64,000 nucleotides of DNA from Oceanitalea stevensii (lineage in GTDB: Bacteria; Actinomycetota; Actinomycetes; Actinomycetales; Actinomycetaceae): the NCBI RefSeq assembly GCF_014837105.1, contig NZ_JACSPO010000002.1, positions 1 through 64,000 of the forward strand. The letters are read 5' to 3'. Each line of letters begins with the position of its first letter. The stretch's first letter is position 1. The notes below the pieces were generated by a model, which was not told the origin of the DNA, did no database searches, and worked only from the letters and a program-made list of their open reading frames with translations. Below, piece by piece: positions 25,622 through 34,035 of this stretch. The translations under genes were made by a program, and so were the position numbers.

Positions 25622-26752
25622 GTGAGTACCGAGCAGATCGCCGCCACTGACGCCGCCGTCTCGGACGCGCTGGCGGAGTCCACGTCCGACGCCTCCCTCG
25701 ACCGCACGCGGGCCCGCTCCCGCGCGATCGAGGCGGAGATCGACGCCAACCCCTCGAAGTTCCGCATGCTGACCGGCGACCGGCCCACCGGCAACCTCCA
25801 CCTGGGCCACTACTTCGGCACGCTGGCCAACCGGGTGGCGCTGCAGGACCGGGGCGTGCAGACGTGGGTGCTCGTCGCGGACTACCAGGTCATCACCGAT
25901 CGTGACGCGGTCGGGGAGATCGAGGACCGGGTGCTCTCGCTCGTCGCGGACTACCTCGCCGTCGGCCTGGACCCGGCACGCACGACGATCTTCACCCACT
26001 CCTCCGTGCCGGCGCTCAACCAGCTCATGCTGCCCTTCCTCTCCCTCGTCACCGACTCCGAGCTGCGCCGCAACCCCACGGTGAAGTCGGAGTACGAGGC
26101 CACCGGCGGGCGCCCGATGTCCGGGCTGCTCCTCACCTACCCGGTGCACCAGGCGGCCGACATCCTCTTCTGCAAGGCCAACCTCGTCCCGGTCGGCAAG
26201 GACCAGCTGCCGCACCTCGAGCAGACGCGAATCATCGCGCGCCGCTTCGACGAGCGCTACGGCCGCGCCGAGGCCGGCCGGCCGGTGTTCCCCCAGCCGG
26301 AGGCGCTGCTGTCCGCGGCGACGAACCTCCTCGGCACCGACGGCCAGAAGATGAGCAAGTCCAAGGGCAACACCATCGAGCTCGGGATGGACGCCGACAC
26401 CACCGCGAAGCGGCTGAAGAAGGCCGTCACCGACGCCGACCGGCACATCACCTACGACCCGGCCGGGCGCCCGGAGGTCTCCAACCTCGTCCTGCTCGCC
26501 GCGCTCGCCAGCGGCCGCGACCCGCACGACGTCGCGGCGGAGATCGGCGACGGCGGTGGCGGCACCCTCAAGCGCGTGGTCACCGAGGCCGTCAACGAGC
26601 ACTTCGCGCCCATCCGCGCCCGCCGCGCCGAGCTCGTCGCGGACCCGGGCTACCTGCGCCAGGTGCTCGACCAGGGCAACGAGCGCGCCAACGCCGTCGC
26701 CGAGGCGACGCTGGACGAGGTCCGCCGCGCGATGGGCATGATCTACGCCTGA
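25622..26752 (+). CDS. trpS: Tryptophanyl-tRNA synthetase
   Basis: 376 residues, a class I aminoacyl-tRNA synthetase charging tRNA-Trp in the cytosol. The HIGH-type motif is NLHLGH (about 58-63) and the KMSKS loop is complete (GQKMSKSKGNTIELG, about 240-254). An N-terminal extension of about 45 residues rich in Ala, Ser and Asp precedes the catalytic fold. The sequence is of the longer bacterial TrpRS type, with residues such as GKDQLPHLEQTR on the ATP side. The GTG start is directly downstream of a TAGGAT box, suggesting a leaderless mRNA. No trp biosynthesis gene is adjacent. Confidence 0.95.
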   Translation: MSTEQIAATDAAVSDALAESTSDASLDRTRARSRAIEAEIDANPSKFRMLTGDRPTGNLHLGHYFGTLANRVALQDRGVQTWVLVADYQVITDRDAVGEIEDRVLSLVADYLAVGLDPARTTIFTHSSVPALNQLMLPFLSLVTDSELRRNPTVKSEYEATGGRPMSGLLLTYPVHQAADILFCKANLVPVGKDQLPHLEQTRIIARRFDERYGRAEAGRPVFPQPEALLSAATNLLGTDGQKMSKSKGNTIELGMDADTTAKRLKKAVTDADRHITYDPAGRPEVSNLVLLAALASGRDPHDVAAEIGDGGGGTLKRVVTEAVNEHFAPIRARRAELVADPGYLRQVLDQGNERANAVAEATLDEVRRAMGMIYA

Positions 26753-26809
26753 GCCGCCCTGGTCCCGAGGCCCGGCGCCCCCACCGATTGCGGAGCCGTG
26801 GGTGGCGCC

Positions 26810-26815
26810 TAGCCT
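26810..26815 (+). promoter_or_regulatory. -10 box of a probable leaderless promoter (saccharopine-dehydrogenase-like gene)
   Basis: TAGCCT ends six bases before the ATG at 26822. Confidence 0.55.
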
Positions 26816-26821
26816 CGAGTG

Positions 26822-28057
26822 ATGACTGCGCCTTCGGTTGACCGGGCGCTGGACGTCGTCGTCTACGGCGCCAGCGGATTCGTCGGACGGCTCGTCGCCG
26901 AGTACCTCGCGGAGCACGCGCCGGGCACCCGGGTGGGGCTCGCCGGCCGCTCCCGTGAGCGGCTGGAGCAGGTGCGCGACGGTCTGGGCCCCGCCGCGGC
27001 GGCGTGGCCGGTGGTCGTCGCCGGCGCCGAGGACGACGCCGCGCTGGCCGAGCTCGCCGCCTCCACCCGCGTCGTCGTCACGACGGTCGGCCCCTACAGC
27101 CGCCACGGCATGCCGCTGGCACGCGCCTGCGCGGAGGCCGGCACCCACTACGCCGACCTCGCCGGTGAGGTCCTCTTCATCCACGAGACCTCCCAGTGGC
27201 TGCACGACACCGCGCGGCGCACCGGCTCCCGCATCGTCCACTCGTGCGGCTTCGACTCCGTCCCCTCCGACCTCGGCGCCTTCCTCACCGCCGAGCGGGC
27301 ACGGGCCGACGGCGCGGGCGAGCTGCTCGCCACCACGCTCGCGGTCCGCTCGGCCTCGGGCGGGGTCAGCGGCGGCACGATCGACTCGATGCGGATCCAG
27401 GTGGACGCCGGCCGCGACCCCGACAACCGGCGCATCCTCACCGACCCGTACGCGCTCGTCCCGGACCGGGCCGACGCGCCCGACGTCGACCAGCACACGC
27501 CGTCGCAGCCCTTCCGCGACGCCCAGACCGGCACGTGGGTGACGACCTTCCCCATGGCCGCCTTCAACAGCCGCATCGTCCACCGCAGCAACGCGCTCAG
27601 CGGCTGGAGCTACGGCCGCGACTTCCGCTACCGGGAGGTCGTCGACCTCGGTCCCGGCCCTCGTGGACGACGGCGGGCCCAGGCCCTGTCCCTCGCCACC
27701 GGTGCCGCCGCGGGCGTCATGGCCTTCCCGCCCACCCGCTGGGTCGCCGACCGCGTGCTCCCCTCCCCCGGTGACGGCCCGGACGAGGAGACGCGCCGGA
27801 ACGGCTACTTCCGCATGGAGGTGGTCGCCCGCACGACGACGGGGGCCAGGTACCGCACCGTCGTCGCCGCGCAGGGGGACCCGGGCTACGCGGCGACGTC
27901 GGTGATGATCGGGGAGTCCGCGCTCGCCCTGGCCTACGACGAGTCGCACCTGCCGGGTGGCGGCGGGGTCCTCACCCCGGCCACGGCGCTCGGCACGGTC
28001 CTCGCGGACCGCCTGGTCGCCGCAGGCTTCGAGATCACCACCGAGCGCCTCGGCTGA
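26822..28057 (+). CDS. Saccharopine-dehydrogenase-like NAD(P)-binding oxidoreductase
   Basis: 411 residues. The N-terminal Rossmann motif is VVYGASGFVGRLVAEYLAEH (about 14-33), then TTVGPYSRHGMPLARACAEA and the conserved HSCGFDSVPSDLGAF. This pattern is shared by saccharopine-dehydrogenase-like proteins and mycobacterial trans-acting enoyl reductases. No lysine-degradation gene is nearby, so true saccharopine activity is unlikely; a membrane-lipid or enoyl reductase role is the better guess. It is preceded by a leaderless-type promoter and ends at a long hairpin. Confidence 0.82.
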   Translation: MTAPSVDRALDVVVYGASGFVGRLVAEYLAEHAPGTRVGLAGRSRERLEQVRDGLGPAAAAWPVVVAGAEDDAALAELAASTRVVVTTVGPYSRHGMPLARACAEAGTHYADLAGEVLFIHETSQWLHDTARRTGSRIVHSCGFDSVPSDLGAFLTAERARADGAGELLATTLAVRSASGGVSGGTIDSMRIQVDAGRDPDNRRILTDPYALVPDRADAPDVDQHTPSQPFRDAQTGTWVTTFPMAAFNSRIVHRSNALSGWSYGRDFRYREVVDLGPGPRGRRRAQALSLATGAAAGVMAFPPTRWVADRVLPSPGDGPDEETRRNGYFRMEVVARTTTGARYRTVVAAQGDPGYAATSVMIGESALALAYDESHLPGGGGVLTPATALGTVLADRLVAAGFEITTERLG

Positions 28058-28074
28058 CCCCCTCCCCCTCCGGT

Positions 28075-28131
28075 CATATGCGGGATTTCTGCTGCCCGAA
28101 GCCAGGTCGGACTGCAGAAATCCCGCATATG
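28075..28131. terminator. Long perfect hairpin between converging genes
   Basis: An 18-base perfect stem (CATATGCGGGATTTCTGC) with a 21-base loop, between the saccharopine-dehydrogenase-like gene and metE. The stem is AT-rich for this genome. Confidence 0.75.
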
Positions 28132-28150
28132 TGCGAGTTGTTCAGAGCGC

Positions 28151-30544
28151 TCAGCCGAGCTGGGCCCGCACCTTCTGCGCCGCCGCCACGAGGTGGCGCA
28201 GGCTGGGCTCGACCTCGTCGTAGCCGCGGGTCTTGAGGCCGCAGTCGGGGTTGACCCACAGCAGCTGCGGGGGCACCGACTCGGCCGCGAGCGCCACGAG
28301 CTCGGCCACCTCCTCCTCGCTCGGCACGCGCGGGGAGTGGATGTCGTAGACGCCCGGCCCCACGCCGCGGGCGAAGCCGGCGGCCTGCAGCTCGGGCAGC
28401 ACCTCCATCCGGGAGCGCGCGGCCTCGATGCTCGTGACGTCCGCGTCCAGCGCGTCGATCGCACCGATGACCTCGCCGAACTCCGAGTAGCACAGGTGGG
28501 TGTGCACCTGGGTGGCGGGGGCGGCGACCGCCGTCGCCAGCCGGAAGGCGCCCACCGACCACTCGAGGTACGCCGCGTGGTGCTCCGCGCGCAGCGGCAG
28601 GAGCTCGCGCAGCGCGGGCTCGTCGACCTGGATGACACCGATCCCCGCGGCCTCGAGGTCGGCGACCTCGTCGCGCAGCGCGAGCGCCACCTGCGCCGCG
28701 GTGTCCGCCAGCGGCTGGTCGTCGCGCACGAAGGACCACGCGAGGATCGTCACCGGGCCGGTGAGCATGCCCTTGACGGGCTTGTCGGTGAGCGAGGCGG
28801 CGTGCCGGGACCACTCGACGGTGATCGGCGCGGGCCGCGCGACGTCACCCCAGAGGATCGAGGGCCGCGTGCAGCGGGTCCCGTAGGACTGCACCCACCC
28901 GTTCTCGGTGACCGCGAAGCCCTCGAGGTTCTCGGCGAAGTACTGGACCATGTCGTTGCGCTCGGGCTCCCCGTGGACGAGGACGTCCAGGCCCAGGTCC
29001 TCCTGGAGCCGTACGACGCGCTCGATCTCCTCGCGCATCGCGGCCGTGTACTCCTCGGCGCTCAGCTCGCCGCGGCCGTACGCGGCCCGCGCACGGCGGA
29101 TCTCGACGGTCTGCGGGAAGGAGCCGATCGTCGTCGTCGGCAGGGGCGGGAGGTCGAGGACCTCGGCCTGCGCGGCCGCACGCTCGGCGAAGGGGGCGCG
29201 GCTGCGGTCCGCGTCGGTGAGCGCGGCGACGCGGTCGCGGACGTCCGCCCGCCGCACGCCCGGGTGCTCGAGGCGGCTGCGACGGCGGTCCGCGGCGGCC
29301 GCGAAGGCGCCCTTCGCGGCGTCACGGCCCTGGGTGAGGGCCGTCGCGAGCGCGAGGACCTCCTCGACCTTCTGGTCGGCGAAAGCGAGCCAGCTGCTCA
29401 GCTGCGGGTCGAGCCGCGTCTCCGCGCCGACGTCGTAGGGCACGTGCTGCAGGGACGTCGAGGTGGCCACGCACAGGCCGCCGTCACGCGCGGCGCCGGC
29501 GGGCAGTCCCGCCTCGAGCTCCTGCAGGCGCTCGAGCGCGGCGTCCAGGTCGGTCCGCCACACGTTGCGTCCGTCGACCGCCCCCGCCACGACGACGGCG
29601 TCGCCCAGCTGGGAGAGCACCTCACCGGACGGCACCCCACCGCGGACGAGGTCGAGGCCCACGGCCTCGACGCCGGCCCGGGCCAGGACGGGCAGCGCGT
29701 CCTCCGCGGGCCCGTAGGCGACCGGCACGAAGAGGGCGGGCCGCTCGGGCCGCGTCGTCTCGGCCGCCAGCACGGTGTAGGCGCGCTCGACGGCGGCGAG
29801 CACCCGCTCGCGGGGCACCCCCCAGTCGACAGCGAGCGCCGGCTCCTCGAGCTGCAGCCACGGCGCCCCGACGCCACCCAGCGCGTGGAGCAGGTCGACG
29901 TAGGCGGGCAGGACGTCCTCGAGGCGGTCGAGCGGCGTGAAGCCCTCCGGCGGCGCGGCCGCGGGTGCGGCGCCGTCGCCCGGGTCCTCCGCGGCCACGG
30001 CCTTGCTCAGCAGGAGGAAGGTCACCGGCCCGACGACGACGGGGCGGGTGGTCACGCCCTCGGCCGCCGCCTCGAGGAAGAGCCGCTCGACGCGGTCGTC
30101 GGACAGCCGGAACCGGGTCTGCGGGCTGATCTCGGGGACGAGGTAGTGGTAGTTCGTGTCGAACCACTTCGTCATCTCCAGCGGCGGCCGCTCCCCCTCG
30201 CCCCGGGCCACGGTGAAGTACCCGGGCAGGTCGAGGGCGCCGTCGTCGTCGAGGAGGTGCGCGAACCGGGGCGGGACGGCGCCGAGGGTGACGGCGGTGT
30301 CGAGCACCTGGTCGTAGAAGGTGAAGTCGCACGGGATGGAGGCGTCGTCCGGGGCGAGGCCGAGGTCGACGAGGCGGCCCCGCTGGCGACGGCGCAGGTC
30401 GGCCGCGGCGATCTGGAGGTCGTCGAGCTCGCTGCGGCCGGCCCAGAAGGACTCCACCGCCCGCTTGAGCTCGCGCCGTGGCCCGATCCGCGGGTAGCCG
30501 AGAATGGTGGCGGCGGGCAGCTGGGGCGCGGTGCGGTCGGTCAT
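28151..30544 (-). CDS. metE: Cobalamin-independent methionine synthase
   Basis: 797 residues, full family length. It moves a methyl group from methyl-tetrahydropteroyl-triglutamate to homocysteine. N-terminal folate-barrel copy: ILGYPRIGPRRELKRAVESF; C-terminal catalytic barrel: TTTIGSFPQTVEIR, HGEPERNDMVQYF, then the zinc ligands in VHTHLCYSEF and LLWVNPDCGLKTR. The ATG overlaps the metF stop by four bases (ATGA). It is controlled together with metF by the upstream SAM-riboswitch-like leader. A long hairpin beyond the stop ends the operon. Confidence 0.96.
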   Translation of the reverse strand: MTDRTAPQLPAATILGYPRIGPRRELKRAVESFWAGRSELDDLQIAAADLRRRQRGRLVDLGLAPDDASIPCDFTFYDQVLDTAVTLGAVPPRFAHLLDDDGALDLPGYFTVARGEGERPPLEMTKWFDTNYHYLVPEISPQTRFRLSDDRVERLFLEAAAEGVTTRPVVVGPVTFLLLSKAVAAEDPGDGAAPAAAPPEGFTPLDRLEDVLPAYVDLLHALGGVGAPWLQLEEPALAVDWGVPRERVLAAVERAYTVLAAETTRPERPALFVPVAYGPAEDALPVLARAGVEAVGLDLVRGGVPSGEVLSQLGDAVVVAGAVDGRNVWRTDLDAALERLQELEAGLPAGAARDGGLCVATSTSLQHVPYDVGAETRLDPQLSSWLAFADQKVEEVLALATALTQGRDAAKGAFAAAADRRRSRLEHPGVRRADVRDRVAALTDADRSRAPFAERAAAQAEVLDLPPLPTTTIGSFPQTVEIRRARAAYGRGELSAEEYTAAMREEIERVVRLQEDLGLDVLVHGEPERNDMVQYFAENLEGFAVTENGWVQSYGTRCTRPSILWGDVARPAPITVEWSRHAASLTDKPVKGMLTGPVTILAWSFVRDDQPLADTAAQVALALRDEVADLEAAGIGVIQVDEPALRELLPLRAEHHAAYLEWSVGAFRLATAVAAPATQVHTHLCYSEFGEVIGAIDALDADVTSIEAARSRMEVLPELQAAGFARGVGPGVYDIHSPRVPSEEEVAELVALAAESVPPQLLWVNPDCGLKTRGYDEVEPSLRHLVAAAQKVRAQLG

Positions 30545-31458
30545 GAGATCGTCCTCGGGCTCGTGGTGGACAGCGGGCGGCGGAGGCGCTCGACGACGTC
30601 GAGGGCCGGCCGGTACTGGTTGAACGTGAACAGGTGCAGGCCGGGGGCGCCGGCGGAGACGACGTCCTCCACCAGCGCGACGGTCGCGTCGATGCCGATG
30701 CGGTGGCGCTCCTCGTCGTCGGCGGCCGCGGTGAGGCGGTCGAGCAGCACCTCGGGGACCGGGACGCCGGTGAGCTGGGCCAGCCGGCGCAGCCGCCGAG
30801 GGTCGGTCATCGGGATGATGCCGGCGACGAGCGGGAGCACCACCCCGGCGGCGCGGGCCTCCTCGACCAGCCCGACGTAGGCGGCGACGTCGTAGAAGAC
30901 CTGCGTGATGGCGAAGTCCGCGCCGGCCGCCTGCTTGTCACGCAGGGCGACGACGTCCTGCGTGCGGGTGTGGCTCACGCCGGCGGGGTAGGCGGCGACG
31001 GCGACGCTCAGCACCCCGGTGGTGCCGAAGCGCGCCAGCTCCGCCGCCCGGATGAGCGCGACGAGCTCGGCGGTGGTGTTGACGCCGTCGGGCTGCGGCA
31101 CCCACGTCGGCTGGTCGGCCGGTGGGTCGCCGCGCAGCGCGAGGAAGTCGCGGACGCCGTCGTCGATGAGCTCGTCGACGAACTGCACGAGCTCGGCGCG
31201 GGTGGAGCCGACGCAGGTGAGGTGGGCGATCGGCGCGACGCTCGTCTCGGCGAGGATGCGGCGCACGAGGGCGCGTGAGGAGTCGCGGGTGGAGCCGGAG
31301 GCGCCGTAGGTGACCGAGAAGAAGTCCGGGGCCGCGGCGGCCAGACGCTCGACCGTCTCCCACGCCGTCGCCTCGCTGGCGGGCGTGCGTGGTGGGTACA
31401 GCTCGAATGAGACCGTCGGTCGTCCACGCGGCACGGTCACGAGGCTAGCGGTGCTCAA
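30541..31458 (-). CDS. metF: Methylenetetrahydrofolate reductase
   Basis: 305 residues, an FAD-dependent TIM barrel that makes 5-methyl-THF for MetE. The catalytic Glu lies in VSFELYPPRTP (the FEFFPPK equivalent, about 15-25), then DFFSVTYGASGSTRD and LALRGDPPADQP, which bind folate and FAD. The TTG at 31458 is taken as start because GGGAGAG, the 3' strand of the riboswitch, sits just ahead of it; GTG codons six and eight codons on are alternatives. The operon is metF-metE. Confidence 0.93.
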   Translation of the reverse strand: MSTASLVTVPRGRPTVSFELYPPRTPASEATAWETVERLAAAAPDFFSVTYGASGSTRDSSRALVRRILAETSVAPIAHLTCVGSTRAELVQFVDELIDDGVRDFLALRGDPPADQPTWVPQPDGVNTTAELVALIRAAELARFGTTGVLSVAVAAYPAGVSHTRTQDVVALRDKQAAGADFAITQVFYDVAAYVGLVEEARAAGVVLPLVAGIIPMTDPRRLRRLAQLTGVPVPEVLLDRLTAAADDEERHRIGIDATVALVEDVVSAGAPGLHLFTFNQYRPALDVVERLRRPLSTTSPRTIS

Positions 31459-31461
31459 GAG

Positions 31462-31561
31462 GTCTCTCCCATCGGGCCTGGCGGAAGCACCCGCACCCGT
31501 GTGACGGGGGGTTGCTGCGGCGTCGTCGAGCCAGGACTCTCGGCCGCTCTGGATGGTGAGT
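31462..31561 (-). promoter_or_regulatory. SAM-riboswitch-like leader (SAM-I / SAM-IV clan) of metF-metE
   Basis: Read on the minus strand the leader contains, in the right order, AUCCAGAG, then GGCCGAGAGUCCUGGC, then GACGACGCCGCAGCAACC, a C-rich/G-rich hairpin, GGUGCUUCC and CCCGAUGGGAG. These correspond to the S-box core (GAG..GAGGGA.CUGGC, GAUGA.GCC..GCAACC, GGUGC..UCC, GAU before the closing stem). The 5' strand CUC-A-CC can pair with GGGAG to close P1 with one bulged A. The same GGGAGAG is the only ribosome site for metF, so SAM binding would hide it and shut translation. Which SAM-clan class it is needs a covariance model. Confidence 0.78.
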
Positions 31562-31743
31562 GGATCGTCGCGGCGTGGTCACGGCACGGGCAAGGCTCAT
31601 CCGGGATGCGAGACCCGAGCCCCGTCCGGGCCCCGTCGATGAGACGGCTCTCACCGCTTCCTCACGGTGACCTCACGTGCCGAGGCTGAACTGGTGACGA
31701 TCCACCGGGACGGCCCGGAGGACCTCGAGAACAGGACATCGCC

Positions 31744-32319
31744 ATGAACATCCGACGCACCCTTGCCGCCGGCACCGCCGCCGGGCTCATGCTCGTCGCC
31801 GTCCCGTCCGCGGCCCAGGCCGACGACGTCACCCGCAGCGGGAGCTTCACGCTCGCCGCCGGGCGCACGATCGACGGCGACCTCACCGTCCGCAACGGCA
31901 CGGTCACCATCCGCGGGACCGTCGAGGGCAACCTCCGCCAGGTCGGGACCGGTTCCGTCGTCATCGCCGCCACCGGCGAGGTCGACGGCAACGTCGAGGA
32001 GACCGGCGCGGGCACCGTGCAGGTCCACGGCGACGTCGACGGCAACGTCAAGGAGAGCAGTACCGGCCTGGTGCACGTCTACCGCGGTGGTTCGGTCGAC
32101 GGGAACGTCGAGGAGCTGCACGACGGCGCCGTGTACGTCGCCGGGACGGTGGACGGCAACGTCAAGGAGTCCGGCCGCGGCCACCTCTTCCTCTACGGCA
32201 CCGCGCGCGTGGACGGCAACGTCTACGAGCGCGACAACGGCAACCTCTACGTCTACCGCGGCGCCAAGGTCGACGGTGACATCAGCGAGGGCGGCCCCGG
32301 GAGCCGCGTGCGCCGCTGA
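31744..32319 (+). CDS. Secreted bactofilin-like repeat protein
   Basis: 191 residues. The signal peptide ends in VAVPSAAQADD (about residue 28). The rest is about nine short repeats with GNV or GDL cores, such as GEVDGNVEETGAG, DVDGNVKESSTG and GTVDGNVKESGRG, spaced by 15-20 residues and predicting a right-handed beta-helix like bactofilins/DUF583. Bactofilins are normally cytosolic scaffolds; here a clear export signal places it outside the membrane. It diverges from metF with no evident functional link. Confidence 0.75.
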   Translation: MNIRRTLAAGTAAGLMLVAVPSAAQADDVTRSGSFTLAAGRTIDGDLTVRNGTVTIRGTVEGNLRQVGTGSVVIAATGEVDGNVEETGAGTVQVHGDVDGNVKESSTGLVHVYRGGSVDGNVEELHDGAVYVAGTVDGNVKESGRGHLFLYGTARVDGNVYERDNGNLYVYRGAKVDGDISEGGPGSRVRR

Positions 32320-32389
32320 CCCTGCCCGGTGCGCACCCTCCCCGGACGCGGGCGAGGGTGCGTCGCCCTGTCCGGCCCCGGCCGAGCGC

Positions 32390-32395
32390 TAGCGT
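32390..32395 (+). promoter_or_regulatory. -10 box of a probable leaderless promoter (DUF4287 gene)
   Basis: TAGCGT ends six bases before the ATG at 32402. Confidence 0.65.
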
Positions 32396-32401
32396 GGGCC
32401 C

Positions 32402-32971
32402 ATGGCCACCAGACGGCACGACGAGGTCATCGGCGCGGACAAGGTGGCCCGTGCCACCGGCCGGCCCCGCGAGGAGTGGTTCGCCGCGCTCGACGCCGCC
32501 GGGGCGGACGAATGGGCGCACCAGCAGATCGCCGCGTGGCTCGTCTCCGAGCACGGCGTCGACGGCTGGTGGGCGCAGAGCCTCACCGTGGGCTACGAGC
32601 AGGCGCGCGGGATGCGGCAGCCGGGGCAGCGGCCGGACGGCACCTTCGACGCCAACGTCTCGCGGAGGGTGGGCCTGCCCGCCGAGGAGCTCTTCGCCCA
32701 CCTGGCCGAGGACACCCTGCGCGCGGCGTGGCTCCCGGGGTGGCAGCTGGCCAGCGCGAGCCCACCCAAGCGTGCGCGGCTCATGGACGACGACGGCGCC
32801 CGGGTGGCCGTCGAGCTCACGCCGACCGCCGCGGGCAAGGTCCGGGTGGCGGTCCAGCACGGCCGCCTCCCCGACCCGGCCGCCGTGGCGGCCTCGAAGG
32901 ACTTCTGGCGAGCCGCCCTCGGCCGGCTCGCCACCCGCATGACCGGCGATGGGGACCGAGCGCCGCGCTAG
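32402..32971 (+). CDS. DUF4287 domain protein
   Basis: 189 residues, cytosolic. The N-terminal half (VIGADKVARATGRPREEWFA, then AWLVSEHGVDGWWAQSLTVG) matches DUF4287, a small helical domain of unknown function. The C-terminal half (VAVELTPTAAGKVRVAVQHG ending in KDFWRAALGRL) resembles a START/SRPBCC-like or DUF5655-like helix-grip fragment. No catalytic residues are recognisable. Its stop codon is part of the next gene's -10 box. Confidence 0.72.
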   Translation: MATRRHDEVIGADKVARATGRPREEWFAALDAAGADEWAHQQIAAWLVSEHGVDGWWAQSLTVGYEQARGMRQPGQRPDGTFDANVSRRVGLPAEELFAHLAEDTLRAAWLPGWQLASASPPKRARLMDDDGARVAVELTPTAAGKVRVAVQHGRLPDPAAVAASKDFWRAALGRLATRMTGDGDRAPR

Positions 32972-32974
32972 CGT
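32969..32974 (+). promoter_or_regulatory. -10 box of a probable leaderless promoter (lipoprotein 1)
   Basis: TAGCGT overlaps the TAG stop of the DUF4287 gene and ends six bases before the ATG at 32981. Confidence 0.62.
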
Positions 32975-32980
32975 GGCTGG

Positions 32981-33436
32981 ATGGGGAGACGCACGACCGT
33001 CCGCGCCGCCGCCCTCGTCCTGCTCGGAGGGCTGGCGACGAGCTGCGCCGCGGCCGGACCGGGTGACGCCGAGATCGAGGAGTGGCTCGAGAGCCGACCC
33101 ACGACCGTCGAGGACGGCGTCGTGGGGGCGATGTCCACCGACCTCCGGCGGCAGGGTGAGCCCGACGAACCGGTGGCCAGCATGTCCGTCGGCCAGCTCG
33201 CGGGGGTCTCGGGACTGCGGGTCGAGTGCCTCGGCGACGAGCCGCTCCGCGTCTCCGTCGAGGTGCCGGGCGCGGACGAGCCGGCCACCGACGTGACCGT
33301 CACGTGCGAGGACGGCCCCCACGAGGAGCCGCTCGCGTTCCCCGAGGCGCAGAGCGTCCGGGTCGAGGTCTTCGGGGAGGACGTCGTGGGCGCCGTCCGC
33401 GTCGCGGTCCTCGGCGAGTCCCAGCCGCGGCGCTGA
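32981..33436 (+). CDS. Small predicted lipoprotein, paralogue 1
   Basis: 151 residues. A signal peptide with lipobox (LGGLATSC, lipidated Cys near residue 22) is followed by an acidic beta-rich domain: DAEIEEWLESRP, then VSGLRVECLGDEPLRVSVEV and VTVTCEDG. Two cysteines in the body could form a disulfide. It is the first of two tandem paralogues of equal length. Function unknown; extracytoplasmic. Confidence 0.68.
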   Translation: MGRRTTVRAAALVLLGGLATSCAAAGPGDAEIEEWLESRPTTVEDGVVGAMSTDLRRQGEPDEPVASMSVGQLAGVSGLRVECLGDEPLRVSVEVPGADEPATDVTVTCEDGPHEEPLAFPEAQSVRVEVFGEDVVGAVRVAVLGESQPRR

Positions 33437-33511
33437 CCCGCCGCGCTCGTCGACCACGCTGACCTCCCCGCACGTCCTCCCGCCTCCCTCCTCCCCGCAC
33501 CTCCGGGAGAG

Positions 33512-33529
33512 GTGAACCGGGGAGTTCAC
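33512..33529. promoter_or_regulatory. Inverted repeat upstream of lipoprotein 2
   Basis: GTGAAC-N6-GTTCAC lies 22 bases ahead of the -10 box at 33552. It may be an operator at the -35 region. Confidence 0.35.
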
Positions 33530-33551
33530 GACGGCGGAGCACGCTGCCCAC

Positions 33552-33557
33552 TAGCGT
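33552..33557 (+). promoter_or_regulatory. -10 box of a probable leaderless promoter (lipoprotein 2)
   Basis: TAGCGT ends six bases before the ATG at 33564. Confidence 0.65.
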
Positions 33558-33563
33558 GTCGCC

Positions 33564-34019
33564 ATGGGAAGAGCGACGGCGAGCGCCGCAGGTGTCGTGC
33601 TCCTCGGCGCGCTCGTCGCGGGCTGCTCGGGCGACGACGTCGACGCGTCCGAGGTCAACGAGTGGATGAACGCCCAGGAGCACGCCGTCGAGGGCGGACT
33701 GGGAGAGATGTCGAGCCGTGTCGGTCCTGACGACGGGCCCCCGCAGCCGGGGGACGGCATCACCATGGACCTCGAGGCAGCCACGCAGGTCGCGGGCGTC
33801 CGCCTCTCCTGCTTCGGCGACGACGAGCTGATCTTCGTCGTCGACGTGGTTCACAAGACGGGTGGCGGGACCCGGACGACCAGCGTCGAGCACGCGGTGT
33901 CGTGCGCGGACGGGGAGTACACCGCGGACGTCGACGGTGCCGACGCGAACGCCATCCGCGTGGACGCCTACGGCGCCGAGCACCACGGCGCCTGGTACGC
34001 CGTCATCCTCGGCGAGTAG
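33564..34019 (+). CDS. Small predicted lipoprotein, paralogue 2
   Basis: 151 residues, exactly the length of the preceding gene. The lipobox is LGALVAGC (Cys near residue 20). The body keeps the same landmarks as paralogue 1: EVNEWMNAQEHAVEGGLGEM against EIEEWLESRPTTVEDG, AGVRLSCFGDDELIFVVDVV against SGLRVECLGDEPLRVSVEV, and a C-terminal IRVDAYG.EHHGAWYAVILGE. The sequences have diverged strongly, so the duplication is old. Function unknown. Confidence 0.7.
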   Translation: MGRATASAAGVVLLGALVAGCSGDDVDASEVNEWMNAQEHAVEGGLGEMSSRVGPDDGPPQPGDGITMDLEAATQVAGVRLSCFGDDELIFVVDVVHKTGGGTRTTSVEHAVSCADGEYTADVDGADANAIRVDAYGAEHHGAWYAVILGE

Positions 34020-34035
34020 GTCGGCGGCCGGCGGG

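Noticed and set aside
26822-28057. True saccharopine dehydrogenase
   Set aside because: No lysine pathway gene is near, and the C-terminal half follows the trans-acting enoyl reductase-like pattern.
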